A DNA stretch of 55,940 bases from contig RZZW01000022.1 of assembly GCA_009929695.1 (NCBI GenBank), forward strand, positions 1 to 55,940. Reading direction: 5' to 3'. Origin of the DNA: Clostridia bacterium. GTDB taxonomy: Bacteria; Bacillota; Clostridia; Oscillospirales; Ruminococcaceae. Position numbers and translations under genes: made by a program. Below are positions 44,487 through 55,149 of this stretch, piece by piece. Each line of letters begins with the position of its first letter. Position 1 is the stretch's first letter. The notes beneath the pieces are model-generated. The model searched no databases. It was given only the letters and a program-made list of their open reading frames with translations, and was not told the DNA's origin.

Positions 44487-45506
44487 ATGACTTCAAAGGA
44501 ACGCGTTCTTCGCACTATCGAATTTAATCAGCCTGACAGACTTGCACTTGATATGTGGACACTGCCCGGCACGATTAAAAAGCATGGCGCTGAAATTGAT
44601 GCGCTCAAAAAGCAGTATCCTACCGACATCGCAGCTATCCCCGGCCCGATTGATCACGGCATGACGCCGGAGCTGTTTAAAATAGGTGAATTTACCGACG
44701 ACTGGGGCTGCGGCTGGGTGAATTTGCAGGCGGGCATCATTGGCGAGGTGAAAAATCCGCCGCTTGCCGACGACGATGCAATTGCCGAATATCACCCGCC
44801 TATAGAGCTTTTTTGCGAGAAATGGAAAGCGACGGAGCAGACAGTTAAGCAAAATATTGCAAACGCGCGCAGCGAGGGCAAATTCGTCATCGGCGGCTGC
44901 GTAATTGTATTTGAACGCCTGCAATATCTGCGTGGAACGGAAAATCTCTACTGCGATATCGCACTTGAAAGCGAAGAATTTTTGGCGCTTGCGCAGATTA
45001 TCCGCGACTTTTACAAGGTGTATCTCGACCACTGGCTCACGATGGACGTCGACGCGATATCGTTTAACGACGACTGGGGCTCGCAGCGCGCTATGCTCAT
45101 AAACCCCGCCGCATGGCGCAAACTTTTCCTGCCTATTTATTCCGAGCTTATCGGGCGCGTAAAGGCGGCAGGCAAAAAGGTGTTTTTCCATTCCGACGGA
45201 TATATTATGGATTTGTACCCCGAGCTTATCGCGCTTGGCGTGGATGCTGTAAACTCACAGCTTTGGTGCATGGATATTGAAGAAATCGCGCGTCGTTATG
45301 CGGGCAAAATCACGTTTTGGGGCGAAATCAGCCGTCAAAATACCCTCCCGCACGGCACACCCGACGAAGTGCTCACGTGCGCAGACAAAATGAAAAAGCT
45401 GCTATTTGTAAACGGCGGCGGGCTCATCGGACAAAGCGAGCTTGGCCCCGACGTCCCAGTCGAAAACATGCGCGCAGCATTTTCGGCTTGGAACAGAGAA
45501 AAATAA
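44487..45506 (+). CDS. Uroporphyrinogen decarboxylase-family protein (MtaA/URO-D-like)
   Basis: A 339-aa URO-D-fold protein (SKERVLRTIEFNQPDRLALDM at the start, FHSDGYIMDLYPELIALG and GKITFWGEIS later). In anaerobes such proteins include corrinoid methyltransferases and many of unknown substrate in carbohydrate loci; true heme-pathway HemE is unlikely from these motifs. The ATG at 44487 has AGGAGG at 8 bp; the ATG two codons earlier is too close. It is complete and undamaged. Confidence 0.82.
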   Translation: MTSKERVLRTIEFNQPDRLALDMWTLPGTIKKHGAEIDALKKQYPTDIAAIPGPIDHGMTPELFKIGEFTDDWGCGWVNLQAGIIGEVKNPPLADDDAIAEYHPPIELFCEKWKATEQTVKQNIANARSEGKFVIGGCVIVFERLQYLRGTENLYCDIALESEEFLALAQIIRDFYKVYLDHWLTMDVDAISFNDDWGSQRAMLINPAAWRKLFLPIYSELIGRVKAAGKKVFFHSDGYIMDLYPELIALGVDAVNSQLWCMDIEEIARRYAGKITFWGEISRQNTLPHGTPDEVLTCADKMKKLLFVNGGGLIGQSELGPDVPVENMRAAFSAWNREK

Positions 45507-45514
45507 GAATATTT

Positions 45515-45543
45515 TGACAAAACAAGCTCAAAGCTATAATATA
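45515..45543 (+). promoter_or_regulatory. Promoter of the phosphopentomutase gene
   Basis: TTGACA (45515-45520) followed by TATAAT (45536-45541, spacer 15) or TAATAT (45538-45543, spacer 17). Confidence 0.55.
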
Positions 45544-45568
45544 AGTATAGAAAACAAAGGAGCTTGCT

Positions 45569-46702
45569 ATGAAAAAAAGGGCGTTTTTGATTGTGCTTGA
45601 TAGCTTTGGAATTGGCGGGGCTGTCGATGCAAAAGAGTTTGGCGACGAGGGGACGGACACGCTTAGGACTATTTCACGGAGCGATAAGTTTGTCTGCCCC
45701 AATCTTGAAAAGCTTGGCATTTTTAATATCGACGGCAACGGCTATCATAAAGCGAGCGCCGCACCGATGGCCGATTATGCGCGTATGCACGAGAAAAGCC
45801 GCGGCAAGGACACTATTGTCGGCCACTGGGAAATCGCAGGCGTTGTGAGCAATGCGCCGATGCCGACGTTCCCAAACGGCTTTCCGCGCGAATTTATTGA
45901 GCGGTTTGAAAAGGCGGCGGGGCGCAAAACAATTTGCAATCTGCCGTATTCCGGCACAAAGGTGCTTGAAGATTACGGCGAAGAGCACCTTAAAACAGGC
46001 GCGCTGATTGTTTACACAAGCGGCGACAGCGTGTTTCAGATAGCGGCGCACGAGAGCCTTGTGCCGGTTGACGAGCTTTATAAAATTTGTGCAATGGCAA
46101 GGCAAATGCTGACGGGCGATTTAGCCGTCGGCAGAGTTATCGCGCGGCCATTTATTGGCGAGAGCGCAAAAGATTTCAAGCGCACCGCAAACCGCCACGA
46201 CTACGCGCTTTTGCCGCCGCAAAGCACTGTTTTAGACGAGCTTAAAAGCGCGGGCAAAGACGTGATAAGCGTCGGCAAAATAAACGATATATTCGGAGGA
46301 CAGGGCGTAACAAAGGCGCACAAAACAAAAAGCAATGCGGACGGAATGCGCATTGCTTTAGAGCTGCTTGATGAAGCTTTTGACGGCCTGTGCTTTATAA
46401 ATCTTGTCGATTTTGACATGCTGTTTGGGCACCGCCGCAACATAGACGGCTACGCGCAGGCAGCGGCGGAATTTGACGCGTTTTTGTCGCAATTTATCGC
46501 AAAAATGAGAGACGGCGACATGCTGATTATCACCGCCGACCACGGCTGCGACCCCGCATATCTCAAAACAACAGACCACACAAGAGAAAACGTCCCTCTG
46601 CTGATTTACCCGCCAAAAGCAAGCCGCGGCGAAAATTTAGGCACGCTTGACGGTTTTGACAATGTGGCGAAAATTCTGCGCGAGGAGCTTTTAGGCGGTT
46701 GA
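45569..46702 (+). CDS. deoB: Phosphopentomutase
   Basis: A complete 377-aa DeoB of the alkaline-phosphatase superfamily, interconverting (deoxy)ribose 1- and 5-phosphate in nucleoside salvage. Metal-binding motifs are LDSFGIGG (residue 10 Asp), the phospho-acceptor threonine region KDTIVGHWE, and the C-terminal NLVDFDMLFGHRR and TADHGCDP. An AAAGGAGC site precedes the ATG. The gene appears monocistronic, ending 7 bp before the convergent two-component genes. Confidence 0.93.
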   Translation: MKKRAFLIVLDSFGIGGAVDAKEFGDEGTDTLRTISRSDKFVCPNLEKLGIFNIDGNGYHKASAAPMADYARMHEKSRGKDTIVGHWEIAGVVSNAPMPTFPNGFPREFIERFEKAAGRKTICNLPYSGTKVLEDYGEEHLKTGALIVYTSGDSVFQIAAHESLVPVDELYKICAMARQMLTGDLAVGRVIARPFIGESAKDFKRTANRHDYALLPPQSTVLDELKSAGKDVISVGKINDIFGGQGVTKAHKTKSNADGMRIALELLDEAFDGLCFINLVDFDMLFGHRRNIDGYAQAAAEFDAFLSQFIAKMRDGDMLIITADHGCDPAYLKTTDHTRENVPLLIYPPKASRGENLGTLDGFDNVAKILREELLGG

Positions 46703-46709
46703 TTGTTTT

Positions 46710-48215
46710 TTAACTTTCCGCTAGCTTTCCGCGCTGAAAATTTACTTGATATTCGTAAGGGTTTTGCCCGAATTTCTTTTTAAAGGCCGTTGAAAAATAG
46801 CTCAGTGAGAAAAACCCGACCTTTTCGGCTATTTCATACACCTTCATATCGGTGGCTTCAAGCAGGGCGACGGCGTGCTTCATGCGAAGGTTGTTTAAAT
46901 ATGTGACGTAATTTACGCCTGTCTCTTTGCTGAAAACGCGGCTGAAATGCTCGGGACTGAACGCGACACGCTCGGCAATGTCGCCAAGCGTCACCTTTTC
47001 GGCATAGTGCTGCTCAAGGTATTCTATCGCGTGGCAAATCGGCGCTGTCAGACCGGACGCAGTGTCGGCAAGCTGCGCTGCGGGCTGCAAAACAGCGGTG
47101 ATGGCGCTGTCGAGCCCGTCGATATCGGCGCAGAGCGTTATTTGCTGCTTTGCCTTTTGTGCCATAGCGTCAGCGTCCTCGGAAATATCCTTTGCAAAAT
47201 GAAGAAACGACGCAACCGATGAAATAACAGTCTTTTTAAATGCCGCGATATCACGCGGCATTTTTTGTTTTGCTAGCGAGATAAACGATTTTAAATGCTT
47301 ATACGCCGACGCAAAATCTTGATTTAGCAAAAGGCGTATGTATTCCACCTGAAAAAGCTGCTCTTCCGGCGATATATCCTGAGCTGTCTCGCGCCAAAAA
47401 ACTGATTTATCGGGCTCGTAAAACGAAAGGGAACACCTGTACCGCGCCTCGTCTATTGCCGCGCGAAGAAAATCGGTGCTCGCAAATATTTCACTTATGC
47501 CGCAGCTTGCGTTTTGCGCTTCGGCAAGAAAAGCTTCGCACGCCTTATACACATTGTCGCGTGTTGACGGCTTTTGACAAGAGACGTTTGCGATTATGAT
47601 GCTGTGCTCTTTTTCAAGCGCGAAGCAAAAGGCGTTTGATATATCGGTGAGCCATGAATAGAGATTTTCGCAGTCCTGCTGCGCGCAGCCGCAAAAATCA
47701 AGGGCTATTACCGGCGCGTTTTCAAGCGGCAGACCTTGACGCTTAAGCTCGTCAAGCGACGGCGCGACCTCGCTGCCGTGGAGCGTGAGAGCCTGCAAAT
47801 AATGCTCGCGCGACGCCGTTGCCTGCGTGCCCTGTGTGCGCCTGAGGCTTATTTCGCTGCGCGCTTTTTCAAGAACTTGGCGCAGATTATCCTCGGTCAT
47901 CTCTGTTTTGAGCATATATTCGGCAGTGCCGAGCTTTAATGCTGTGCGCGCATATGCAAAATCCTCATGGCTTGTGAGAACTATGCTGTACACAAGCTCG
48001 TCTTAGCTTTGTATTTCCTTTAGCATTTCAAGCCCGCTCATGCCGGGCATTTCGATGTCGGACAAAATTATGTCGGGCTGCTGCGCCTGCCAAAGCGCGA
48101 TACCCTCCTTGCCGCTTGCGGCTGTTATGCACGCAAAGCCGTCAAAGCGCGAAATGCAAAATTGCAGCCACTTTCTTATTGGCTCTTCGTCGTCTATCGC
48201 GAGAACCTTAATCAT
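46710..48215 (-). pseudogene. YesN-type AraC-family response regulator with in-frame stop
   Basis: A receiver domain (LAIDDEEPIRKW, ILSDIEMPGMSG) is followed in the same frame by its second half (VYSIVLTSHEDFAYARTALK), a long linker and a C-terminal double helix-turn-helix AraC domain (ERVAFSPEHFSRVFSKETG, EKVGFFSLSYFSTAFKKKFG). A TAA at 48003-48005 lies between EIQS and DELV, so full-length protein requires readthrough; a single base change from AAA, CAA or GAA would explain it. The downstream part could restart at GTG 47993 but would lack half of the receiver. Its partner kinase is immediately upstream. Confidence 0.82.
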
Positions 48216-49984
48216 TTATTTCACCTCTTTTCGTATAATCGGCAGGCTCATGAGTATTTTTGAGCCCTCGCCCCACTGGCTTTCTATGCGCAGGCCGTAT
48301 GCGTCGCCAAACGACAGCTTAATGCGCTCATTTATATTTTTTATGCCGATGTGCGGCTTTTCGGTGTCGTTTTCGCCCTCGAAAATCGCTGTTATCTGCT
48401 CGTCTGTCATGCCGACGCCGTTGTCCTCGACCTCTATCACTATTTTTTCGTGCTTTATGCGGCCGGAAACAGCTATAACGCCGTAGCTTTCAAAATGCTC
48501 CATGCCGTGAATAATGGAGTTTTCGACAAGAGGCTGAATTATCAGCGACGGCAAAAGGCATTCGGCGATTGCGTCGTCGTATTCTGTGACGACATCAAAT
48601 TTTTCGCCGTAGCGAAAGCGCTGCAAATCGGCATATTGCTGCAAGGCGTCCATCTGCTGACGCACTGTTGAGAGCGCGTCGGGGTTTGAAAGCGTGCTGC
48701 GCAGCAAATGTATAAATGCGGCAAGCATGCTCGATGCCTTTTGGTTTTCGTTCATGTCGACGACGCATTTTATTGAAAAAAGCGTGTTGTACATAAAATG
48801 AGGGTTTATTTGCGCCTGCAATAAATGATATTGCATCTTGCGCTTTTGCTCCTCTTTTTTCTTTTCGCTTTCAATAAGCGAGCGAATGCGCGCGAGCATC
48901 TGCTGTATGCCAAAGGAGAGGGTGTTTATCTCGGAATAACTGTTGAGCGTGAGCGTCGCATTCAGCTCGCCCTCCTCAACGCGAAGAACATAATCGCGCA
49001 GCTTCATTATGGGCTGCGTTATTTTGCCCGAGAAAAACCACGCGAGCAAAACGCCGAGCAGCGTCACGCAGAGCGTTATTATAACAACGACATTTCGCGT
49101 TGTTTTTATCGGCTGCAAAAGATAATCAAGCGGTGTCTCTTCAAACACGGTAAAGCCATACGCCGCGTCGTTATATTTGCTGAAAAGCGCCTCGGCGTAG
49201 GGCATTTGCACAATGGCATACACGTTGTTGCCGAAAAGCGTGTCGAGATTTTTCATGTTGAAATACTGAAAGCCGACGATTTTTGTCACGTTGCTCGATA
49301 TTATATATCCGTCGCTGTCTGTTATGTAGATGTTGCTGTTTGTTGCGATTACGTCTGAATAGGTGTGATATATCTGCTGCTCGTTGACGTTTATCATAAG
49401 ATAGCCTATTATTTTGCCGTCTGTGCCAAGCACGGCGCGCGCCGCGACAAAGGAGTTTACGCCGAGCGCCTTGTCCTTGTAGCTTGCGACGTCAACAATG
49501 CCGCCGTTTGCCTTGTAAATATCCTGATACCAAATGCGTATTGTGGGGTTTATGTAGTCGTAATCGTCCGGCACTTCATCAGAGCAGTAGCCTATGCCGT
49601 CGGACGATAGATATACGACATAGTAATCGAGATTAACTTGGTTAAACGAAATTTTATACTGCGCCGTCAAGGAGTCCATATATGCGGCAAATTCGCCCTC
49701 GTTTTCGGGCGTTAAATTTTTGGTGTACTGAATAAAACGCGCGTCGTTGTAATAAAGGTTTGAGATGGTGTAGGGTTGCTTTTAAAGTCGTGCACACGGC
49801 TGCCTATCTGGCTTAAAACGTCCGAGCGGTTTGTGCCGATGACATCGAGAAGGGAAGTGCGGTACGCGAGGTATGACCCGCCCGCGATAAGCGAAATGAC
49901 TATCACGCATATGCACACAAGCATGAGCATGGAGATAAACCGTATGCTGTTGAGTTTGTTGAATATCTGCTTTCGCTTGTTCAT
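48216..49984 (-). pseudogene. YesM-type sensor histidine kinase, frameshifted
   Basis: A membrane sensor kinase: first membrane segment at residues about 15-45, extracellular Cache-like sensor, second membrane segment (VVIITLCVTLLGVLLAWFF), HAMP, the phospho-acceptor motif INPHFMYNTL and the ATPase motifs LVENSIIHG and VEDNGVGM. One base is missing near 49767-49770: the frame after HDFKSN changes and continues YTISNLYYNDARF. Adding one base gives 589 aa. It forms an operon with the damaged response regulator. Such pairs often sense carbohydrates and control ABC importers. Confidence 0.83.
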
Positions 49985-50031
49985 ACCCGCACCGCCTTTC
50001 CTTTATAAGTATATAACATAATATAACAGTG

Positions 50032-50179
50032 AACAAGGGGCTGTAAAAAAAGAAGAAAGAAGGGAGAAGAAAGAAAAAGTATGGAGTGATTGCGGCGCAA
50101 TCACATTAAAATAACTTGCGCACTCATTAACTTTTCTTTCTTCTTTTTTCTCTTTTCTTTTTTTACAGCCCCTCTTGTT
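50032..50179. terminator. Long purine-rich inverted repeat between divergent-ended genes
   Basis: AACAAGGGGCTGTAAAAAAA at 50032 pairs with the TTTTTTTACAGCCCC end near 50177. The arms are almost all purine on one strand (runs of A and G) and end in long U-runs. A smaller hairpin GATTGCGGCGCAATC sits at 50088-50103 near the top of the loop. Confidence 0.6.
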
Positions 50180-50772
50180 AATATTCCCCTATGCGCAGAG
50201 GTAAAACGTCCTCTGTTTCTATAACGCGGTCTAAAAGCTGCTTTAAAAGCTCTTGCTTTACAGGCTGATATTCCTCTGTGTTCCAAAGGTTTACAAATTC
50301 GTTCGGGTCTGCGTTTCTGTCGTATAATTCGCCAAAGCGCTCGTGGGCGTAGTAGACAAGCTTGTAGTCGTTTGTCGTTATAGCCTTTAGGTTTAAGCCC
50401 CAGTCGTAGCAGTTAAACTCCGTCAGCGCATAGCCGCGCCCGCCGCCCATGTCGCCGTGCAAAATGGGGGACATGGACATTCCCTGCACGCCGTATGGTG
50501 AGCGCACACCCGCATAGTCGAGCAGTGTCGGCATTATGTCAACGTGCTGCGTAAGCTGCTTAAAGCGCGCGCCCTTTGGTATGACGTTGTTCCACTTCAT
50601 AATCATCGGCGCTTTTATAAGGCAGTCGTATAAAAACGGCCCTTTGAATAAAAGCCCGTGGTCGCCCAAAAGCTCGCCGTGGTCATTTGTGAACATTATC
50701 AGCGTGTCGTCCTCGATGCCTTTTTTCTGCAAGGCTTCAAGTATGCGCCCGATGTTGTCATCAATCAGCGAT
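50178..50772 (-). pseudogene. Sulfatase, C-terminal fragment
   Basis: About 198 codons of the C-terminal half of an alkaline-phosphatase-superfamily sulfatase: SLIDDNIGRILEALQKKG, MFTNDHGELLGDHGLLFKG (metal ligands D and H), LTQHVDIMPTLLDYAG, and ELYDRNADPNEFVNL. The N-terminal half with the CxPSR formylglycine motif is missing. Upstream of codon SLIDDN the sequence switches to another gene on the other strand. Confidence 0.8.
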
Positions 50773-51738
50773 AAGCAAGCACAACGAGAGCTACGAGGAA
50801 ACGGCCTGCCGCTTAATACCTTTTTGTTCGGTGAAGACGTTTCCACAATGTGGGACAGCTGGGACATTGACGCTGATTTGAAGAAAAAACTATATCCCTG
50901 CACCAATTTGGTAGATAGAGAGATTGTGTCCGACGGCTGTTTGCAATTCCGCATTCGCAGCACGTATCAGCTCAGTGAAAAAAGTGTGTTGAGACAAGAT
51001 ATGGTCTTTTATGCCGATACGCCGCGCGTGGACTTTGAAACAATGCTTGCCTGGAACGATAAACATCGGTTCTTAAAGGTGAACTTTAACCTTGCTATCC
51101 ACAGCGAATATATGCGCAATGAAATTCAATTTGGCCATTGTATCCGCAAAACCACACGCAATAATTCACAAGAACAGGCTATGTTTGAAGTGGTCAATCA
51201 TAAATATACGGATATTTCAGAAACACGATACGGCGTAGCGCTGCTCAACGATTGCAAATATGGGATATCCGCCGAAGGCTCTTCCTTGCAGCTTTCTTTG
51301 CATAAAGGAGGAACGCGCCCTGACCCACGCGGCGATGCCGGTGTGCACACTTTTCGGTATGCGCTCTTACCCCACATGGGCGGATTTAGTGCGGAGTCGG
51401 TAGTTTGGCCGGCGTATGAGTTTAACAATCCACCTGTGGTAATACGCGGAAAAAGGCCGCTTATGCCCATAGCGCAGGCAACAGAACCCAACATTATTAT
51501 TGAAACAGTAAAGCCATGCGAGGATGAACAGTCTGCCTTTATTCTTCGCCTTTATGAATGCGAAGGCACGTATACTCGTACACAACTTAAACTTAATCCA
51601 GTTATTACCGCTCTTGAAAGCACAAATATGCTTGAAGAAAACGGACAACCGCTAAAAACTAATGATGTAATTGAGTTTAATCCATTTGAAATTAAAACAT
51701 TGAAATGCACATACATCCAAAAGAATAAAGCGCTATGA
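50767..51738 (+). pseudogene. GH38 alpha-mannosidase, C-terminal fragment
   Basis: About 322 codons of the C-terminal beta domain of a GH38 alpha-mannosidase (DKQAQRELRGNGLPLNTFLF, GEDVSTMWDSWDID, then VNFNLAIHSEYMRNEIQFGH). The catalytic N-terminal domain and start codon are absent. It begins exactly where the opposite-strand sulfatase loses its homology (50767-50772). The base composition is AT-richer than the sulfatase side. Confidence 0.78.
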
Positions 51739-51835
51739 ATAAAGGGCTGTCGCCGAAAATGAGCGAAAACATCTGATGCGAAAACCTTATAGCGGATTGA
51801 GTGCCTTAGGCGGTTTTGTTTTCAGCTTGATTTGT

Positions 51836-52702
51836 TTAAGCTGTTTCGGTGCGGTAGGTGTGGGGGGCTACGCCGTAGCGGGCTTTGAATTGGCGGTTGA
51901 AGTTTGACAGGTTTTCAAAGCCTACGCGGCCTGCGATATCAACGATTTTATCGTCTGTGCTGCGCAGAGCTTCGGCGGCTTGCGCAAGGCGCTGTTCGTT
52001 TACAAACGCTGTAAAGCTGACGCCTGTCATTTTTTTAAACCATCTCATAAAATGGCTTGAGCTCCACCCGCAGCTTTCGGCTGCCTGATCCACGGAAAGC
52101 GGAGAGGCAAGCTTAGTGCTTATGAGCGAAAGCACATCTTTTAATTTAGCTGTATCTGCGCTGTCAGAGCCAGTGGGGGACAGCGTTTGCGCGCTGAAAA
52201 GCAGCGATAAAAACCTAAGCAATGCCGCCTTGACGCCAAGCTCATAGCCGTTTGGCCGATACGCGCATAAGCTTTCAGCGTCGTGCAGCGCGGCTGCCAA
52301 GGCAGCATAATTATCGTCTTTATTGGTGGCGCTGCAGGGCAAATCAAGCCGCCCCGCCTGCAATGGGAGCAGATACTTCTGTGTGCAGATGTCGTCAGCT
52401 CCGCCAAACAAAAAATCGAGCGAAAAGATGATATTTTCATATTCTATTTTCGCGTTGCCCGCCTGACGCAGTGCATGAAGGCGTCCGGGCGGCAAAATAA
52501 AGATATCTCCCGCGTTTGCGCAAAGCATATCAAGACCAACTTGGACAAGTCCGTTGCCGCGCTTGATGAAAATGACCTCCATGCTGTTTTGCCAGTGAAG
52601 CGGCACAGACAAAAAGTCTGAGGGTATAGTGCAGGGGTATATGTTAAACGGAAATAAGGCACTGCCGTGATACTTGTTTTCTCTCAGCTGCGCGTTAGGC
52701 AT
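51836..52702 (-). CDS. AraC-family regulator with cupin sensor domain
   Basis: A 288-aa regulator. The N-terminal cupin part (HWQNSMEVIFIKRGNG, GDIFILPPGRLHALR) probably binds a sugar. The C-terminal AraC double helix-turn-helix reads DQAAESCGWSSSHFMRWFKKMTG and AGRVGFENLSNFNRQFKARYG. The start at 52702 is chosen for GAGGAGACG; the open frame upstream has no such site. It is divergent from glycogen phosphorylase across a 146-bp gap. Confidence 0.88.
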   Translation of the reverse strand: MPNAQLRENKYHGSALFPFNIYPCTIPSDFLSVPLHWQNSMEVIFIKRGNGLVQVGLDMLCANAGDIFILPPGRLHALRQAGNAKIEYENIIFSLDFLFGGADDICTQKYLLPLQAGRLDLPCSATNKDDNYAALAAALHDAESLCAYRPNGYELGVKAALLRFLSLLFSAQTLSPTGSDSADTAKLKDVLSLISTKLASPLSVDQAAESCGWSSSHFMRWFKKMTGVSFTAFVNEQRLAQAAEALRSTDDKIVDIAGRVGFENLSNFNRQFKARYGVAPHTYRTETA

Positions 52703-52848
52703 ATGGTCGTCTCCTCTAAAAATAGTGTGTATGATAGAATAATACCATAAAATGCGAGGATTGAGCAAGATAATTAACCTCAAAAGTGATAATAATATAG
52801 GTAGACGAATACACACACCTTGGCTATCACCGAGAGGAGCAGATAAAT

Positions 52849-55128
52849 ATGAACAATACAATAGAGACAAAGCTGGCAGCTATCACAAATAAGCCGTTGA
52901 GTGAATGCGCAAACGAAGAGCTTTATTTCGCCTTGCTGACACTGATAAAAAATGAAAGCAAAGGCCATGAGGAAACGGTAAGCGGCAAAAAGCTGTATTA
53001 TTTTTCGGCAGAATTTCTCATTGGCAAGCTGCTGTCAAACAACCTTATAAATCTTGGCATATACGATGAAGTGCGCACCTGCCTTGCAAAGGCGGGCAAA
53101 AACCTTGCTGATTTAGAGGAGCTGGAGCTAGAGCCGAGCCTCGGCAACGGCGGGCTTGGACGGCTTGCCGCCTGCTTTCTCGATTCGCTTGCAACGCTTA
53201 ATTTGCCAGGCGACGGCATCGGCCTGCGCTATCATTTTGGATTATTTCATCAAGACCTTGCGGGCGGTGTGCAAAACGAAACGCCCGACCACTGGCTGAC
53301 GGACAGCAGCATATCTTGGGCAGAGCGCACCGAGACAAGCTACCCTGTATTGCTTGCGGGCAAGCAGTATAAAGCACGCTTATACAAGCTTGCAGTTATC
53401 GGCTACGGCGGAAGAACAAACAGCCTTAATCTGTTTGACCTCGACACGATAGATGAGACAATTGTGGAAGATGGCATCAAGTTTGACAAGGAAAAGATTG
53501 ATAAAAACCTCACACTTTTCCTTTATCCGGACGACTCCGATGAAGCAGGCCGCAGACTGCGCATTTATCAGCAATATCTAATGGTGTCGGCGGGCGCACA
53601 GCTAATTTTGCACGAGGCGGCACAGCGCGGCAGCAACCTGCATAATCTCGCTGATTACGTTGCCATTCAGATAAACGATACACACCCAAGCATGGTTATC
53701 CCAGAGCTTATACGGCTGCTTTTAAAAGAGGGAATAAAGCTTGATGAAGCCGTTGAAATTGTGACAAGCACCTGTGCCTACACAAACCATACCATTTTGG
53801 CAGAGGCGCTTGAGACGTGGCCGCGCGCCTATTTAGACGCAATTGTGCCTGAGCTTATGCCCATTATTGAAAAGCTAGATGCGATTGCACGCAAACGCAC
53901 AAAAGATAAAAAGACAGCCGAAAAGCTGTCAATTTTGGACGCAAAAAACAATGTGCACATGGCGCATATGGATATTCATTTCACACACTCGACAAACGGT
54001 GTGGCGGCTTTGCACACACAAATTCTTGAGGAGAGCGAGTTAAGCGGTTTTTATAAGCTGTATCCGGAAAAATTTAACAACAAAACAAACGGCATCACAT
54101 TTCGCCGCTGGCTGTTAAGCTGCAACCCTGCCTTGGCAAACAAGATAGAGGGCTTGATTGGCGACGGCTTTAAAAAAGATGCCGCAGAGCTTGAAAAGCT
54201 GATGCCGTATGCGGACAGCGAGGAAGTGCTGCAAAGCTTTGCACAGATTAAAGCAGACAACAAAAAGGCGCTTGCAGATTGGCTTTATCATAAGCAGGGC
54301 GTAAAAATAGATGAGGATGCAATGTTTGCAATTCAGTCTAAGCGCCTGCACGAATACAAGCGCCAGCAGCTCAATTTGTTGTTTTTGATACACCAGTATT
54401 TTGAGATTAAGGCAGGGCACAAGCCGCCTGTTGCGCTTGTGAGCATTTTTGGCGCAAAGGCTGCGCCTGCATATATCATTGCAAAGGATATCATTCACGC
54501 ACTGTTAACATTATCTAAGGTGATTGCCGCCGACCCTGTTGTGTCGCAGCTTTTGCAGGTGGTGCTAGTTGAAAATTACAACGTGACAGCTGCCGAAAAA
54601 ATGATACCTGCGTGCGATTTATCAGAGCAGATTAGCCTTGCATCTAAAGAGGCATCGGGCACGGGCAACATGAAATTTATGCTCAACGGAGCGTTGACGC
54701 TTGGCACAATGGACGGAGCTAATGTTGAGATTGCACAGCGCGTCGGAGATGAAAACATCTATATTTTCGGCAAAAGCAGCGCGCAGGTAATTCGCAGCTA
54801 TGATGAGGGCGACTACATTGCGAAAGAATGGTACGAGAGCGACTTTAACATTCGCCGCGCAATTGATTTTCTGACAGGTGAGCAGATGATGAGCGCAGGC
54901 AACGCCGAAAGCCTTACAAGGCTTAAAAATGAGCTGATTGGCAAGGACTGGTTTCAGACATTGCCCGATTTCAACGCTTATCTTGTGCGCAAAGAGCAGG
55001 CGATGGCAGATTACGCCTTTGATAAACAGAACTGGCAGCGCAGATGCCTAATCAATATAGCCAAAGCAGGATATTTTTCGTCTGACCGCACAATTGCCGA
55101 GTACAATAAGGATATTTGGCATCTGTAA
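52849..55128 (+). CDS. glgP: Glycogen/maltodextrin phosphorylase
   Basis: A complete 759-aa GT35 phosphorylase releasing glucose 1-phosphate from alpha-1,4-glucans. EPSLGNGGLGRLAACFLDS (about residue 92-110), NDTHPSM, and the PLP lysine in EASGTGNMKFMLNGA (about residue 600-614) are intact. The length is typical of the shorter clostridial enzymes. GAGAGGAG precedes the ATG. The divergent AraC regulator may control it. Confidence 0.94.
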   Translation: MNNTIETKLAAITNKPLSECANEELYFALLTLIKNESKGHEETVSGKKLYYFSAEFLIGKLLSNNLINLGIYDEVRTCLAKAGKNLADLEELELEPSLGNGGLGRLAACFLDSLATLNLPGDGIGLRYHFGLFHQDLAGGVQNETPDHWLTDSSISWAERTETSYPVLLAGKQYKARLYKLAVIGYGGRTNSLNLFDLDTIDETIVEDGIKFDKEKIDKNLTLFLYPDDSDEAGRRLRIYQQYLMVSAGAQLILHEAAQRGSNLHNLADYVAIQINDTHPSMVIPELIRLLLKEGIKLDEAVEIVTSTCAYTNHTILAEALETWPRAYLDAIVPELMPIIEKLDAIARKRTKDKKTAEKLSILDAKNNVHMAHMDIHFTHSTNGVAALHTQILEESELSGFYKLYPEKFNNKTNGITFRRWLLSCNPALANKIEGLIGDGFKKDAAELEKLMPYADSEEVLQSFAQIKADNKKALADWLYHKQGVKIDEDAMFAIQSKRLHEYKRQQLNLLFLIHQYFEIKAGHKPPVALVSIFGAKAAPAYIIAKDIIHALLTLSKVIAADPVVSQLLQVVLVENYNVTAAEKMIPACDLSEQISLASKEASGTGNMKFMLNGALTLGTMDGANVEIAQRVGDENIYIFGKSSAQVIRSYDEGDYIAKEWYESDFNIRRAIDFLTGEQMMSAGNAESLTRLKNELIGKDWFQTLPDFNAYLVRKEQAMADYAFDKQNWQRRCLINIAKAGYFSSDRTIAEYNKDIWHL

Positions 55129-55149
55129 AATAAGTTTATATCGTAAAGA

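Noticed and set aside
50536-50766. Extension of the mannosidase frame upstream to 50536
   Set aside because: That stretch is antisense to clear sulfatase sequence; mannosidase homology starts only at about 50767.
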